DNA from: Eubacteriales bacterium
GTDB taxonomy: Bacteria > Bacillota > Clostridia > Oscillospirales > Butyricicoccaceae
Assembly (NCBI GenBank): GCA_030540435.1
Contig: JAUNWG010000008.1
Span: 1 to 59,020 of the forward strand
DNA length: 59,020 nucleotides
Direction of reading: 5' to 3'
This document shows, piece by piece, positions 1 through 7,001 of this stretch. Made by a program: the position numbers and the translations under genes. Position 1 is the first letter of the stretch. Each line of letters begins with the position of its first letter. Under the pieces are notes generated by a model that worked only from the letters and a program-made list of their open reading frames with translations, made no database searches and had not been told where the DNA came from.

Positions 1-52
1 CGTCCGGTTCATACCCGGAAGGTCATTGGTTCAAGTCCAATTACCGCTACCA
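1..52 (+). tRNA. tRNA-Met (CAT), 5' end outside the window
   Basis: The anticodon stem TCCGG/CCGGA encloses the loop TTCATAC, so the anticodon is CAT. The T arm ATTGG/CCAAT has loop TTCAAGT, and the 3' acceptor strand TACCGCT is followed by A and an encoded CCA at 50-52. The anticodon arm looks like elongator tRNA-Met rather than initiator, because it lacks the run of G-C pairs typical of fMet. A lysidine tRNA-Ile cannot be excluded, since the D arm and 5' acceptor strand lie outside the window. Confidence 0.9.
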
Positions 53-55
53 TTT

Positions 56-130
56 GGCCCGTTGGTCAAGCGGTTAAGACACCGCCCTTTCACGGCGGTA
101 ACACGAGTTCGATTCTCGTACGGGTCACCA
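56..130 (+). tRNA. tRNA-Glu (TTC)
   Basis: Complete 75-nt cloverleaf. The acceptor pairs GGCCCGT with ACGGGTC, the anticodon stem is CCGCC/GGCGG with loop CTTTCAC (anticodon TTC), and the T arm is ACGAG/CTCGT. CCA is encoded. It lies 3 nt after the tRNA-Met, so the two are processed from one precursor. Confidence 0.97.
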
Positions 131-134
131 AAAT

Positions 135-210
135 GGAAGTTTAGCTCAGCTGGGAGAGCATCTGCCTTACAAGCAGAGGGTCACAGGTTCGAGCCCTGTA
201 ACTTCCACCA
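135..210 (+). tRNA. tRNA-Val (TAC)
   Basis: Complete 76-nt cloverleaf. The acceptor pairs GGAAGTT with AACTTCC, the anticodon stem is TCTGC/GCAGA with loop CTTACAA (anticodon TAC), the T arm is ACAGG/CCTGT, and CCA is encoded. It is the last intact tRNA of the array. A terminator follows directly at 213-248. Confidence 0.97.
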
Positions 211-320
211 ATTAAGAGTCATGAGTTTTCATGGCTCTTATTTTTTTTGAAAAGGCAGCAGGAATCGAGATCTACCAACCGGCAGTAGGGATGCAGGTTC
301 GAGTTCTGCAACTTCCACCA
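211..320 (+). repeat. 110-bp tandem repeat, copy 1: terminator plus tRNA remnant
   Basis: This copy is nearly identical to 321-430, with differences visible only near the 3' end. Each unit begins with the intrinsic terminator and ends in a tRNA-Val-like 3' half: an anticodon-arm-like CTAC/GTAG hairpin, a T arm GCAGG/TCTGC with loop TTCGAGT, acceptor strand AACTTCC, A and CCA. No matching 5' acceptor strand is present, so this is a decayed tRNA gene or a tRNA 3'-end scar and not a functional tRNA. Confidence 0.85.
213..248 (+). terminator. Terminator of the tRNA array (copy 1)
   Basis: A 12-bp stem (213-224 with 229-240, one G-U pair) has a 4-nt loop and is followed by eight T at 241-248. It is a textbook intrinsic terminator 3 nt after tRNA-Val. 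Confidence 0.9.
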
Positions 321-430
321 ATTAAGAGTCATGAGTTTTCATGGCTCTTATTTTTTTTGAAAAGGCAGCAGGAATCGAGATCTACCAACCGGCAGTAGGG
401 ACGCAGGTTCGAGTTCTGTAACTTCCACCA
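321..430 (+). repeat. 110-bp tandem repeat, copy 2: terminator plus tRNA remnant
   Basis: This is the second copy of the unit at 211-320. The terminator (323-358) is unchanged. The T-arm stem is GCAGG/TCTGT, with one G-U pair at the position that is G-C in copy 1, and the unit again ends in AACTTCC, A, CCA. The head-to-tail arrangement after an intact tRNA-Val suggests unequal crossing-over, or repeated insertion and excision at the tRNA 3' end. Confidence 0.85.
323..358 (+). terminator. Intrinsic terminator (repeat copy 2)
   Basis: It repeats the 213-248 terminator: a 12-bp stem followed by eight T. Confidence 0.8.
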
Positions 431-434
431 AAGG

Positions 435-464
435 AAACCACTCTAGGAAACTAGGGTGGTTTTC
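435..464 (+). terminator. Weak terminator after the tRNA-remnant repeats
   Basis: A 12-bp stem (435-446 with 451-462, including one T-G pair) closes a GAAA tetraloop. Only a short T run follows, so it may terminate weakly or act as a stabilising hairpin just upstream of the ribosome site at 467-473. Confidence 0.55.
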
Positions 465-478
465 AAAAGGAGGCTTGG

Positions 479-616
479 ATGGACGACACTTCAATGTACT
501 CTCAGCCCACGCAGGTACATGCCGCGCGCGGCGCTTTTGGCGTCATGGAGCGCAAGCGCGGCTGCGCAGAGGAGAGTCCAGAGAACCATAGGTTCTTTGG
601 CGTCGAAAGAGAGTGA
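479..616 (+). CDS. Small ORF of 45 codons, unknown function
   Basis: The frame opens with an ATG at 479, preceded by AAAAGGAGG with about 5 nt spacing, which is a strong ribosome site for so small a frame. It ends 2 nt before an intrinsic terminator. The product is hydrophilic, starts MDDTSMYSQP, and has no membrane segment or recognised domain; it holds a single Cys. I have the impression of similar short sequences recurring in gut clostridial genomes, which would suggest a dispersed repeat rather than a conserved gene, but I cannot verify that. Coding status is uncertain. Confidence 0.4.
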   Translation: MDDTSMYSQPTQVHAARGAFGVMERKRGCAEESPENHRFFGVERE

Positions 617-617
617 A

Positions 618-648
618 GAGAGAAAACCGATGTCGGTTTTCTCTTTTC
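618..648 (+). terminator. Intrinsic terminator after the small ORF
   Basis: An 11-bp perfect stem (620-630 with 633-643) has a minimal 2-nt loop and is followed by TTTT. It separates the tRNA/small-ORF region from spoIIE. Confidence 0.75.
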
Positions 649-789
649 ATATTTGAGTAACGACGATAACTGCACAAAATCTCCAAATGCAGTATGGTAT
701 GTTACTTTGACCAGAGACTCGTGTCCGCCTGCTACTGGCAAAACGTGACTGAAAAAATAATCTCTAATCCCGCCTATTGCCTTGCATTT

Positions 790-822
790 CTGACAGAATC
801 TGCACGCGCAGTTCTCTATACT
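790..822 (+). promoter_or_regulatory. Candidate spoIIE promoter with 21-bp spacer
   Basis: CTGACA (790-795) and TATACT (817-822) are separated by 21 bp. Sigma-A promoters activated by Spo0A~P, such as spoIIE and spoIIG of Bacillus, have this extended spacing. TGACAGAA inside the -35 region resembles a degenerate 0A box, but the match is imperfect. Inference only. Confidence 0.4.
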
Positions 823-852
823 GAAAGCATGGAACAGGAGGCGCAGATACAT

Positions 853-3174
853 ATGCTCGATAAGAGAAACACACAGCGGCAGCGGGGACGCGGCGGGACA
901 CAGGTGCGCCGCACCGGAATGCCTTTTTTATATTTTGCAGCGGCGGCGGTGCTTGCGTGTGCGGATGTGGCGGGGGTCGGTTCCCCATTTGGCGTGGCAT
1001 TCGCGGCGGCGGCCTGTCGCACGGGACATGGCTTCAGCGCGGTGATGGGAACGTTTGCAGGTTATTTGCTGTCACATCCCGGCGCGGAGGGTGTGGAATA
1101 TGCAGGCGCGGCGCTCATCGTATTGACGGCGGCGACGGTTTTTTCCGGTGCAGGCATCGTGGCGAGTCGGTGGTTTTTTCCAGTGTGCGCGGCAGCGGCA
1201 TGCGGCGCAACAGGCTGTATTTTCCTGATCGGAGACGGTTTGGAATGGCAGGCCGGTGTCTTATTCGCCTGCCGGATGATACTTGCAGGCGGAGCGGCTT
1301 ATTTTTATGAAGCGGCGATTGATACTGCCAGAGGTAGGATGCAGGTCGTACGATTTGGCGGTATGCTCGTCCTCGCGGCAACCGTGCTGATGGCGGCGTA
1401 TCCATTTCAGGTTGTGGATCTGGTCTGCCCGGCACGCATTGCGGCACTGCTGATCGTCATGGGCGTGGGCTATATGGGTGGCTTTTCCTATGGTGCGGCA
1501 TCCGGCGTCGGTTTGGGCATCGCCATGGACGCAGCGGGCGGCGCAGGGCTGTATTATGCTGCGATTTACGCGATTTCCAGTATGATCGCAGGGTTTTTCT
1601 CCCGTTCAGGGCGCATCGTGTTTGCTGCGGCATTTGTGCTGACACATGCTGCGGCAAATCTGCTGGGTGGACAGGCAGATTATCTGTCCGGCATCTATGA
1701 ATGCTTTGTGGCATCTGTCTGCTTCGTGCTGGTGCCGGACCATTCGTGGCGCACGATTCAGGACAGGCTGCTGCCGCCCAGCCCGGAACCGACGGATTAT
1801 GCTGCGCGGGTATGCCGTCTGGCGAACCAGTATGCCTCTGCGGCATCGGACGCATTTTCAGAAATGTACCATGCATTGGCAGGCGGCGGGAGCAGGCATA
1901 AAGAGGACAATGACCTCGGCGCAGTGTTTGACCGTACAGCAGATCGGGTCTGCCGGCGGTGCAGTGCAAGGGAAGCCTGCTGGGAACGGGACAAGCTGTC
2001 GACGCTGCGGACACTCGATTCCATATCCGGTGCGCTGCTGCGGACAGGCCATGTCAATGCAAATGATTTTCCGGGGCATTTTGCTGCACAGTGCCTGCGA
2101 TTTTCCGATTTTGTACTCGCCGTCAATGAAGGCATGGATGCCATGTATCAGCGGCGGCAGACCCAGCGCAAAAATGAAGCCGGAAGAAAACTGATCGCGC
2201 AGCAGTACGCAGGTGTGACCGGTATTTTAAAGCAGGTCGGTGAGAGCATGAGCGCAGGGCCGGAGGCGCTGCCGGCGCGGGAGCGGGAGCTGCGCACATA
2301 TGCGGAAGCGTTTGGCAGGGTGCGAACGGCGGCAGCATGGAAAGACCGGCGCGGCAGGCTGCATTTCGAGCTGTCGGGCGAATGCATCACCCGCATCGTG
2401 CGCAACCGCGAAGGGTTTCTGTCCGGGCTGAGTGCGCTGATGGGCACCAAGCTGACCGGGCCGGAAACCGTACATGGGCCGGGCGGGTCCAGCCTGCTGT
2501 TCCGGGAGCGCGAACCGTATGCTATCACCGTCGGCGTAGGCACACGTACACGGGAAGGGCAGATGGTCTCCGGCGACTGCATCCGGTATTTCACCACAGA
2601 GGAGGGGGTTGCGTGTATTGTGTTGTCCGATGGCATGGGCTCGGGCGAGCAGGCGAAGGAGGAATCCGAGAGCGCCGTGCGTATGGCAGAGCGGTTTTTA
2701 CGGGCGGGCATTTCCGCGGCAGACTGTGTGCGCACCATCGGCCCGGCGCTCAAGCTGCGTACGCAGGGCAAGCAGTTCGTGACATTGGATATCAGCACAA
2801 TCGATCTGTTCACCGGCGCAGCCGATTCGGTCAAATGTGGCGCGGCACCGAGCTTTGTGCGCGCTGTCGATGGCGACGGTACTGTAAAGGTAAGGCGTAT
2901 CGTGTCGTCTACACTGCCTGCCGGGCTGGACGAATCCGGTGATATGGACGTCACACAGTTCCAGATGGGGGACAACGATGCGCTGCTGCTGCTCAGCGAC
3001 GGTATCGTCGATGCGGACGGTTCGAATGCGGGCTGGGTTGAGGAGCTGCTGGCGGAGAGTATGCACCTGAGTGCACGGGAGCTGGCGGCACGGCTCGTGT
3101 TGGAAGGCTCGGCGCGCGGCGCGCCGGATGATATGAGCGCAGCGGTGGTCTATCTCAATAAACGGAGTGGATGA
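853..3174 (+). CDS. spoIIE: Stage II sporulation protein E (SpoIIE), PP2C-type phosphatase
   Basis: SpoIIE dephosphorylates the anti-anti-sigma factor SpoIIAA at the asymmetric septum, releasing forespore sigma-F, and also takes part in polar division. The 773-aa product has a basic N-terminus, about ten hydrophobic segments over residues 20-300, a cytoplasmic linker, and a C-terminal PPM/PP2C domain from about residue 560. Metal-binding motifs are seen as LSDGMGSG (near residue 590) and DDMS (near 758). The start at 853 follows AGGAGG at 836-841. An in-frame ATG at 829 would lie almost on the expected transcription start, and the frame is open up to 694. Length is close to the usual 790-830 aa. 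It stands alone, with a terminator at 3193-3227. Confidence 0.95.
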   Translation: MLDKRNTQRQRGRGGTQVRRTGMPFLYFAAAAVLACADVAGVGSPFGVAFAAAACRTGHGFSAVMGTFAGYLLSHPGAEGVEYAGAALIVLTAATVFSGAGIVASRWFFPVCAAAACGATGCIFLIGDGLEWQAGVLFACRMILAGGAAYFYEAAIDTARGRMQVVRFGGMLVLAATVLMAAYPFQVVDLVCPARIAALLIVMGVGYMGGFSYGAASGVGLGIAMDAAGGAGLYYAAIYAISSMIAGFFSRSGRIVFAAAFVLTHAAANLLGGQADYLSGIYECFVASVCFVLVPDHSWRTIQDRLLPPSPEPTDYAARVCRLANQYASAASDAFSEMYHALAGGGSRHKEDNDLGAVFDRTADRVCRRCSAREACWERDKLSTLRTLDSISGALLRTGHVNANDFPGHFAAQCLRFSDFVLAVNEGMDAMYQRRQTQRKNEAGRKLIAQQYAGVTGILKQVGESMSAGPEALPARERELRTYAEAFGRVRTAAAWKDRRGRLHFELSGECITRIVRNREGFLSGLSALMGTKLTGPETVHGPGGSSLLFREREPYAITVGVGTRTREGQMVSGDCIRYFTTEEGVACIVLSDGMGSGEQAKEESESAVRMAERFLRAGISAADCVRTIGPALKLRTQGKQFVTLDISTIDLFTGAADSVKCGAAPSFVRAVDGDGTVKVRRIVSSTLPAGLDESGDMDVTQFQMGDNDALLLLSDGIVDADGSNAGWVEELLAESMHLSARELAARLVLEGSARGAPDDMSAAVVYLNKRSG

Positions 3175-3192
3175 TACTTCTTATATAGTAGG

Positions 3193-3227
3193 AAAGCGGG
3201 TGTACGCAGGCGTGCATCCGCTTTTGC
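3193..3227 (+). terminator. spoIIE terminator
   Basis: A 14-bp stem (3193-3206 with 3211-3224, two G-U pairs) with loop CAGG runs into a short T-rich tail. Confidence 0.8.
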
Positions 3228-3261
3228 TTGTGAATAGAATGTAAAATGGAACCAAATGGGC

Positions 3262-3290
3262 TTGAAACGGCACGAAAAAGGCGTTATGAT
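3262..3290 (+). promoter_or_regulatory. Sigma-A promoter for the small membrane protein/DedA pair
   Basis: TTGAAA (3262-3267) and TATGAT (3285-3290) with a 17-bp spacer lie 34 bp upstream of the start at 3324. Confidence 0.65.
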
Positions 3291-3323
3291 AAACAAAAAC
3301 AAGGAAATAGAGGGGGAAGAAAT

Positions 3324-3620
3324 ATGACGATGCTGCTTCCTGCAATGCTGCGCACGCTGGAGCTGAGTGCGGAGATCAAAGCAGAGCTTTATCCAATCCT
3401 GCTGTTTTTGGGGATGTTTTTTGTCGTATTTGGGATGGGCGGCATACTGGTGCGGCATCTGCCGCGCAAGCCCGGCTCTATGCTGGATGAGATACTGAGC
3501 GAAAAATGGGAGGACGAAGAGGAAACGGATGAACCGGAAGATGAAACAGAGCTGCCGGGGTCTGATGTGCCGCCTGATACAGCAGAGGCGCCGGAAGCGG
3601 AGGACACCATAGGGAAGTGA
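3324..3620 (+). CDS. Small membrane protein with acidic C-terminal tail
   Basis: The 98-aa product has one strong hydrophobic segment (about residues 22-42), then a short basic stretch (RHLPRKPG), then a strongly acidic tail rich in Glu, Asp and Pro. By the positive-inside rule the tail should be cytoplasmic. I do not recognise the family. The ATG at 3324 is preceded by AGGGGGAAG; an in-frame ATG at 3246 lies upstream of the promoter and is rejected. The stop is 9 bp before the DedA start, so the two are probably cotranscribed and may act together in the membrane. Confidence 0.65.
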   Translation: MTMLLPAMLRTLELSAEIKAELYPILLFLGMFFVVFGMGGILVRHLPRKPGSMLDEILSEKWEDEEETDEPEDETELPGSDVPPDTAEAPEAEDTIGK

Positions 3621-3629
3621 TGCTGCAAT

Positions 3630-4130
3630 ATGGAACTGAATACCGTTCTGGAGCTGATGGCGGAGCATGGCGTGCAAATTCTGCTGACGATCACATTTTT
3701 GGAGGCGATGAACTGTCCGGGAATGCCTGCAGGTGTTGTGCTGCCCGCGGCTGGAATATGTGCGGCAGGCGGTGATATGCCCCTGCTGCTGGCGATCGCG
3801 CTGACTGTGGTTGGTGGGATTGCCGGGACGGTCGCATTGTATCTGATCGGGCTTGTCGGCGGGCATCCGCTGCTGGAGTGGTTCAAGCGGCGCAGCAATG
3901 CCGTGCGCAAGGCATGTGAGCACTGTGAGGAATTTTTACAAAAGGGCGGCTTTACAAAGCTGTTTATCGGGCGGCTGTTGCCGGTCGTGCGGACGCTGCT
4001 GCCGCTGCCGGCGGGCGCATTGCAGCTCCCGTTCCGGATGTTTTTAACCGCAAGTGCACTCGGCATTCTCTGTTATAATACGGTATTTGTCTGTGCGGGA
4101 TATTTTCTCGGCGCGGCGGTCATTTTATGA
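3630..4130 (+). CDS. DedA/VTT-domain membrane protein
   Basis: DedA proteins are polytopic membrane proteins implicated in lipid flipping (undecaprenyl phosphate or phosphatidylethanolamine recycling) and envelope homeostasis. This 166-aa member has the N-terminal re-entrant-like segment with the E-x-x-x-x-P signature (LEAMNCPGMPAG), then further hydrophobic segments, and the conserved G-R-x-x-P-x-x-R motif (GRLLPVVRTLLPLPAG, near residues 112-127). It is a little shorter than typical members of about 200 aa, lacking much of the C-terminal extension. AGGGAAG at 3611-3617 precedes the start. The exact substrate cannot be inferred. Confidence 0.85.
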   Translation: MELNTVLELMAEHGVQILLTITFLEAMNCPGMPAGVVLPAAGICAAGGDMPLLLAIALTVVGGIAGTVALYLIGLVGGHPLLEWFKRRSNAVRKACEHCEEFLQKGGFTKLFIGRLLPVVRTLLPLPAGALQLPFRMFLTASALGILCYNTVFVCAGYFLGAAVIL

Positions 4131-4170
4131 ATGTGGTAAAACAGGATTCGCAACTGCCGGGCTGTTTTTC

Positions 4171-4198
4171 TTGACAAATTTATGGGCTGTTGTATAAT
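4171..4198 (+). promoter_or_regulatory. Strong sigma-A promoter upstream of the dusB leader
   Basis: Both boxes match consensus: TTGACA (4171-4176) and TATAAT (4193-4198), spacer 16 bp. It lies about 200 bp upstream of dusB, and a second promoter lies between it and the gene, so it may drive a separate small transcript. Confidence 0.8.
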
Positions 4199-4204
4199 AA
4201 AAAT

Positions 4205-4290
4205 AGAAAAGAGCATTGCTGATAAGCGGTATTGCTCAGGATGAAGGATTCAAATTAGAAGCCGTCACTTGCCAGAGTGGCGGCTTCTGC
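4205..4290 (+). ncRNA. Candidate small RNA or structured leader before dusB
   Basis: Starting just after the consensus promoter, about 85 nt contain two hairpins: an imperfect stem at about 4210-4237 (GAGCA pairing with TGCTC) and a perfect 12-bp stem at 4258-4287 with a 6-nt loop and one G-U pair. No U-tract follows the second stem, so it is not a classical terminator. It could be a processed 5' leader of dusB or an independent sRNA. Confidence 0.35.
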
Positions 4291-4334
4291 TATGCGTGCG
4301 TTTTACGATGATTGTCGTGCGAGGTCCGCTTCAC

Positions 4335-4363
4335 TTGTCAAAAAGCGGAAACAGTGCTACACT
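4335..4363 (+). promoter_or_regulatory. Proximal dusB promoter
   Basis: TTGTCA (4335-4340) and TACACT (4358-4363) are spaced by 17 bp, 34 bp before the dusB start. Confidence 0.65.
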
Positions 4364-4397
4364 ATCAATAATTTATCGAAGTATCAGGAGAGGTCAT

Positions 4398-5375
4398 ATG
4401 GCGGGCTTTGTGATTGGAAATGTAAATATTGCGGGAAAGTTTATCATGGCGCCGATGGCGGGCGTGACAGACCGTGCGTTCCGGCAGATATGCCGGGAAT
4501 GCGGCGCGGCAATGACGGTCAGCGAGATGATCTCGACACAGGCGCTGCTGTTTCAGGACCGGAAAACGCGGGAGCTGCTGTCTCTCGCGCCCAACGAAAC
4601 GCCGGGCTGGATTCAAATTTTCGGCAGCAATCCGGCGTACATGGCGGATGGTGCGCGCAAGGCGTTGGCCATTTCCGGCGCGGCGCTGGTGGATATCAAT
4701 ATGGGCTGTCCGGCGCCGAAGATCGTCAAGGGCGGCGATGGAAGTGCGCTGATGAACGATCCAAAGCTGGCGGAGGAGATTATCCGCGCAGTTGTGGCTG
4801 CCGTGGATGTGCCGGTAACGGTCAAATTCCGCAAGGGCTGGGATGAGGAACATCAGAATTATCTGGACTTTGCGAAGATGGCGGAGGCAGCGGGTGCTTC
4901 CGCGATCACACTGCACGGGCGCACACGCGCGCAGATGTATGCCGGAAAAGCGGACTGGGATGCCATTGCACAGGTAAAGCAGGCGGTGTCCATCCCGGTC
5001 ATTGCAAATGGTGATGTAGACAGCCCGCAGCGTGCAATGGATATTTTGGCGGTGACTGGTGCAGACGCAGTTATGATCGGGCGCGGTGCGTTGGGAAACC
5101 CGTGGCTGTTTGCACAGTGCGCTGCAATGGAAGAAGGCCGTGAAATACCTGCCCTGCCGTCGCTGGCGCAGCGGATGCAGACAGTGCGCCGCCAGATCAC
5201 GCTTGCGGCGGCGCACAAGGGCGAGCGCATCGCCATGCTGGAGGCGCGTAAGCACTTTGCATGGTATCTCAAGGGCGTTCGCGGGACAAAGCAGCTGAAG
5301 GCGCGTGTCTCGTCGCTGACATCATTTGCAGAGTTGGACGCGCTTCTGGCGCAGGCGGCCGCACTGGAGGGGTGA
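4398..5375 (+). CDS. dusB: tRNA-dihydrouridine synthase (DusB-type)
   Basis: This FMN-dependent enzyme reduces specific uridines in tRNA D loops to dihydrouridine using NADPH. The 326-aa product has the TIM-barrel start APMAGVTDRAF, the catalytic-cysteine loop NMGCPAPKIVKGGDGSAL (Cys near residue 104), LHGRTR, ANGDV and the FMN-phosphate segment GRGALGNPW, with the usual C-terminal helical domain. Length fits DusB. The ATG at 4398 follows AGGAGAGG at 4386-4393; the open frame back to 4269 has no ribosome site and contains the proximal promoter. It is followed after 3 bp by the sigma/anti-sigma gene, so they share a transcript. Confidence 0.95.
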   Translation: MAGFVIGNVNIAGKFIMAPMAGVTDRAFRQICRECGAAMTVSEMISTQALLFQDRKTRELLSLAPNETPGWIQIFGSNPAYMADGARKALAISGAALVDINMGCPAPKIVKGGDGSALMNDPKLAEEIIRAVVAAVDVPVTVKFRKGWDEEHQNYLDFAKMAEAAGASAITLHGRTRAQMYAGKADWDAIAQVKQAVSIPVIANGDVDSPQRAMDILAVTGADAVMIGRGALGNPWLFAQCAAMEEGREIPALPSLAQRMQTVRRQITLAAAHKGERIAMLEARKHFAWYLKGVRGTKQLKARVSSLTSFAELDALLAQAAALEG

Positions 5376-5378
5376 GCC

Positions 5379-6635
5379 ATGTTTGATGAAAACAGTATGG
5401 TCGACCGCGTGTTGAGCGGGGATGAAGCAGCGTTTGAGCGTCTGGTTGACCGGTATGAGAATAAGGTGTACCAGTATGCCCTGCGTTTTCTGGGGCAGGA
5501 GGCGGAAGCCAGTGCGGTAACAGAAGAGGTATTCTCGCAGATATACCGTGGGCTGAGCGAAAATGCGGATGAACAGCTGCATATCTGGATGTTCCGCACG
5601 GCTGCAAATATTTGTGCGGAAAAGCAGCGCCGCAAACGCGGCGTAAAAAGCCCGATGGCGGTGATCCGCCTGCATGAGCCACCGCGTGATGAAGAGGAAC
5701 GGGCACGCAGCCTGACAGAAGGCATTCAGGAACAGCTGCTGCGGCTGACACGCCAGCAGCGCGAGGTCATATTGCTGCGTGATTTGTGCGGTATGGATGA
5801 CGACGAAACCGCAAAGATATTGGATATCAACAAGAGCGGCATCCGGCTGCGCCTATCGCGGGCGCGGAAAAACCTGCGCGACCTGTTGGTGGGCGAGAAT
5901 ATCCTGCAAGAGCCGAAGGAGCGCAGCGGCAGCACGAAGGAAAACCAGCACTACCGCGAGCTTTGCAGTCAATATGTCGATGAATACATTTCAGCGGAGG
6001 ACAAGGCGGCGCTGCTGGATCATATCCAGGAATGCCCATCGTGCGCGGCATACCTCAATGACCTGACGGATATCGGGCGTTCGCTGTCGCACATGGCGGA
6101 GGATGCGCCGCCGGAGGAGTTGCGCGGTAAGATCATTGAGGCTGCCAGGCAGCAGGCAAAGCATATGCAAAACAGCCGCAAGCGTGAATATTATGTACCG
6201 GTGGGCATGGTTGTCGGTGCGGCGGCGATCATTTTGGCGCTGATCGGCAGCGGCGTATTGGGCGGATTGTTTGTCAATTCCTCTCAGGTGCGAACGCCGG
6301 GCATTTATGGGCACGGCTCTGGTGGGCAGCAGGTTGTGCTGACAGAGGACATCAACGTACCGGATGTGGTCACGGCGAACAGCTATGCCTTTGTCATTGC
6401 GGCAGCGGGTGAGGTCGACCTGCCAGAGCTGTCAACGTCGGCGGAGCTGCTGGCGGGAAACGCCGGCGACGGCGTAGAGTATTATTCCGTTGACAATGAT
6501 TTTAACCTTGTACAAAAGCTGACGGACGGCCTGGAGTCGGTGGGATATGAGATGGAGACGGTCACAAACGACCAGATCGTCATATCGAGCGGCGCGTCGG
6601 AGGGACTTTTTATCATCATCCGCGGGGACAAATAG
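5379..6635 (+). CDS. ECF sigma factor fused to a membrane-anchored zinc anti-sigma domain
   Basis: This single 418-aa chain combines parts that are usually encoded separately. Residues about 1-80 resemble sigma-70 region 2 (FERLVDRYENKVYQYALRFL) and 105-165 region 4 with a helix-turn-helix (REVILLRDLCGMDDDETAKIL). Residues about 190-225 form a zf-HC2 anti-sigma zinc fold with HIQECPSC (H215, C219, C222) and an upstream His/Cys near 191-196. A single membrane segment spans about 271-299, and the last 120 residues form an extracytoplasmic domain I do not recognise. The reading frame is continuous through all domains with no sign of frameshift. The simplest reading is a tethered sigma factor freed by proteolysis or switched by an envelope or redox signal. 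It is translationally close to dusB (3 bp gap). Confidence 0.85.
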   Translation: MFDENSMVDRVLSGDEAAFERLVDRYENKVYQYALRFLGQEAEASAVTEEVFSQIYRGLSENADEQLHIWMFRTAANICAEKQRRKRGVKSPMAVIRLHEPPRDEEERARSLTEGIQEQLLRLTRQQREVILLRDLCGMDDDETAKILDINKSGIRLRLSRARKNLRDLLVGENILQEPKERSGSTKENQHYRELCSQYVDEYISAEDKAALLDHIQECPSCAAYLNDLTDIGRSLSHMAEDAPPEELRGKIIEAARQQAKHMQNSRKREYYVPVGMVVGAAAIILALIGSGVLGGLFVNSSQVRTPGIYGHGSGGQQVVLTEDINVPDVVTANSYAFVIAAAGEVDLPELSTSAELLAGNAGDGVEYYSVDNDFNLVQKLTDGLESVGYEMETVTNDQIVISSGASEGLFIIIRGDK

Positions 6636-6729
6636 CGCGTGCATCGGACAAAAAACGTGTGTGCGCCCCTCGTTGTGCTGAAATCACAAAAAAATCAGGT
6701 AAATTTCGTAAATTTCGGCGGATATTTTA

Positions 6730-6758
6730 TTGACAGAATGACCAAACTGTATTAAGAT
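6730..6758 (+). promoter_or_regulatory. Main promoter of the S10-spc-alpha superoperon
   Basis: TTGACA (6730-6735) and TAAGAT (6753-6758) with 17-bp spacing. It is the only strong promoter seen upstream of rpsJ. Confidence 0.75.
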
Positions 6759-6956
6759 ATAGAAGCACTCGTGAAAAGCGGGTGAGCGATGATGCCGGAG
6801 ATTGCTGCCAGGGCGCAGGTAACTTCGGCGGAGTAAGTCCGACAATCGGGCGGTTGAGACAACTGCTAATCTATCACCGGTATGTTCCTGTATAAGCTCG
6901 GGACTGCCAGCGCATGCGCTGACAAGCCGACAGCCGGAACCACTGCGGTGCAATCC

Positions 6957-7001
6957 AAAGCCGGATCGCTGAACAATACTATCGTTTTGCCCGGTTTTTC
7001 T
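6957..7001 (+). terminator. Candidate attenuator in the rpsJ leader
   Basis: AAGCCGG pairs with CCGGTTT (one G-U) across a loop of roughly 25 nt, followed by a T-rich stretch. It sits about 95 nt upstream of rpsJ, so read-through would be needed for operon expression, which fits transcription attenuation. The long loop makes it weaker than a classical terminator. Confidence 0.4.

Noticed and set aside
211..430. CRISPR array or insertion sequence
   Set aside because: Only two units with no spacers or terminal inverted repeats; the units are tRNA-derived with terminators.
4269..4397. N-terminal extension of DusB
   Set aside because: It would contain a promoter and has no ribosome site; the ATG at 4398 with AGGAGAGG matches the family start.
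6765..7000. Cobalamin or T-box riboswitch upstream of rpsJ
   Set aside because: GGTGCAATCC resembles part of the B12 class, but the B12 box and the T-box core (GGTGGTACC-like) are absent, and ribosomal genes are not a known target.
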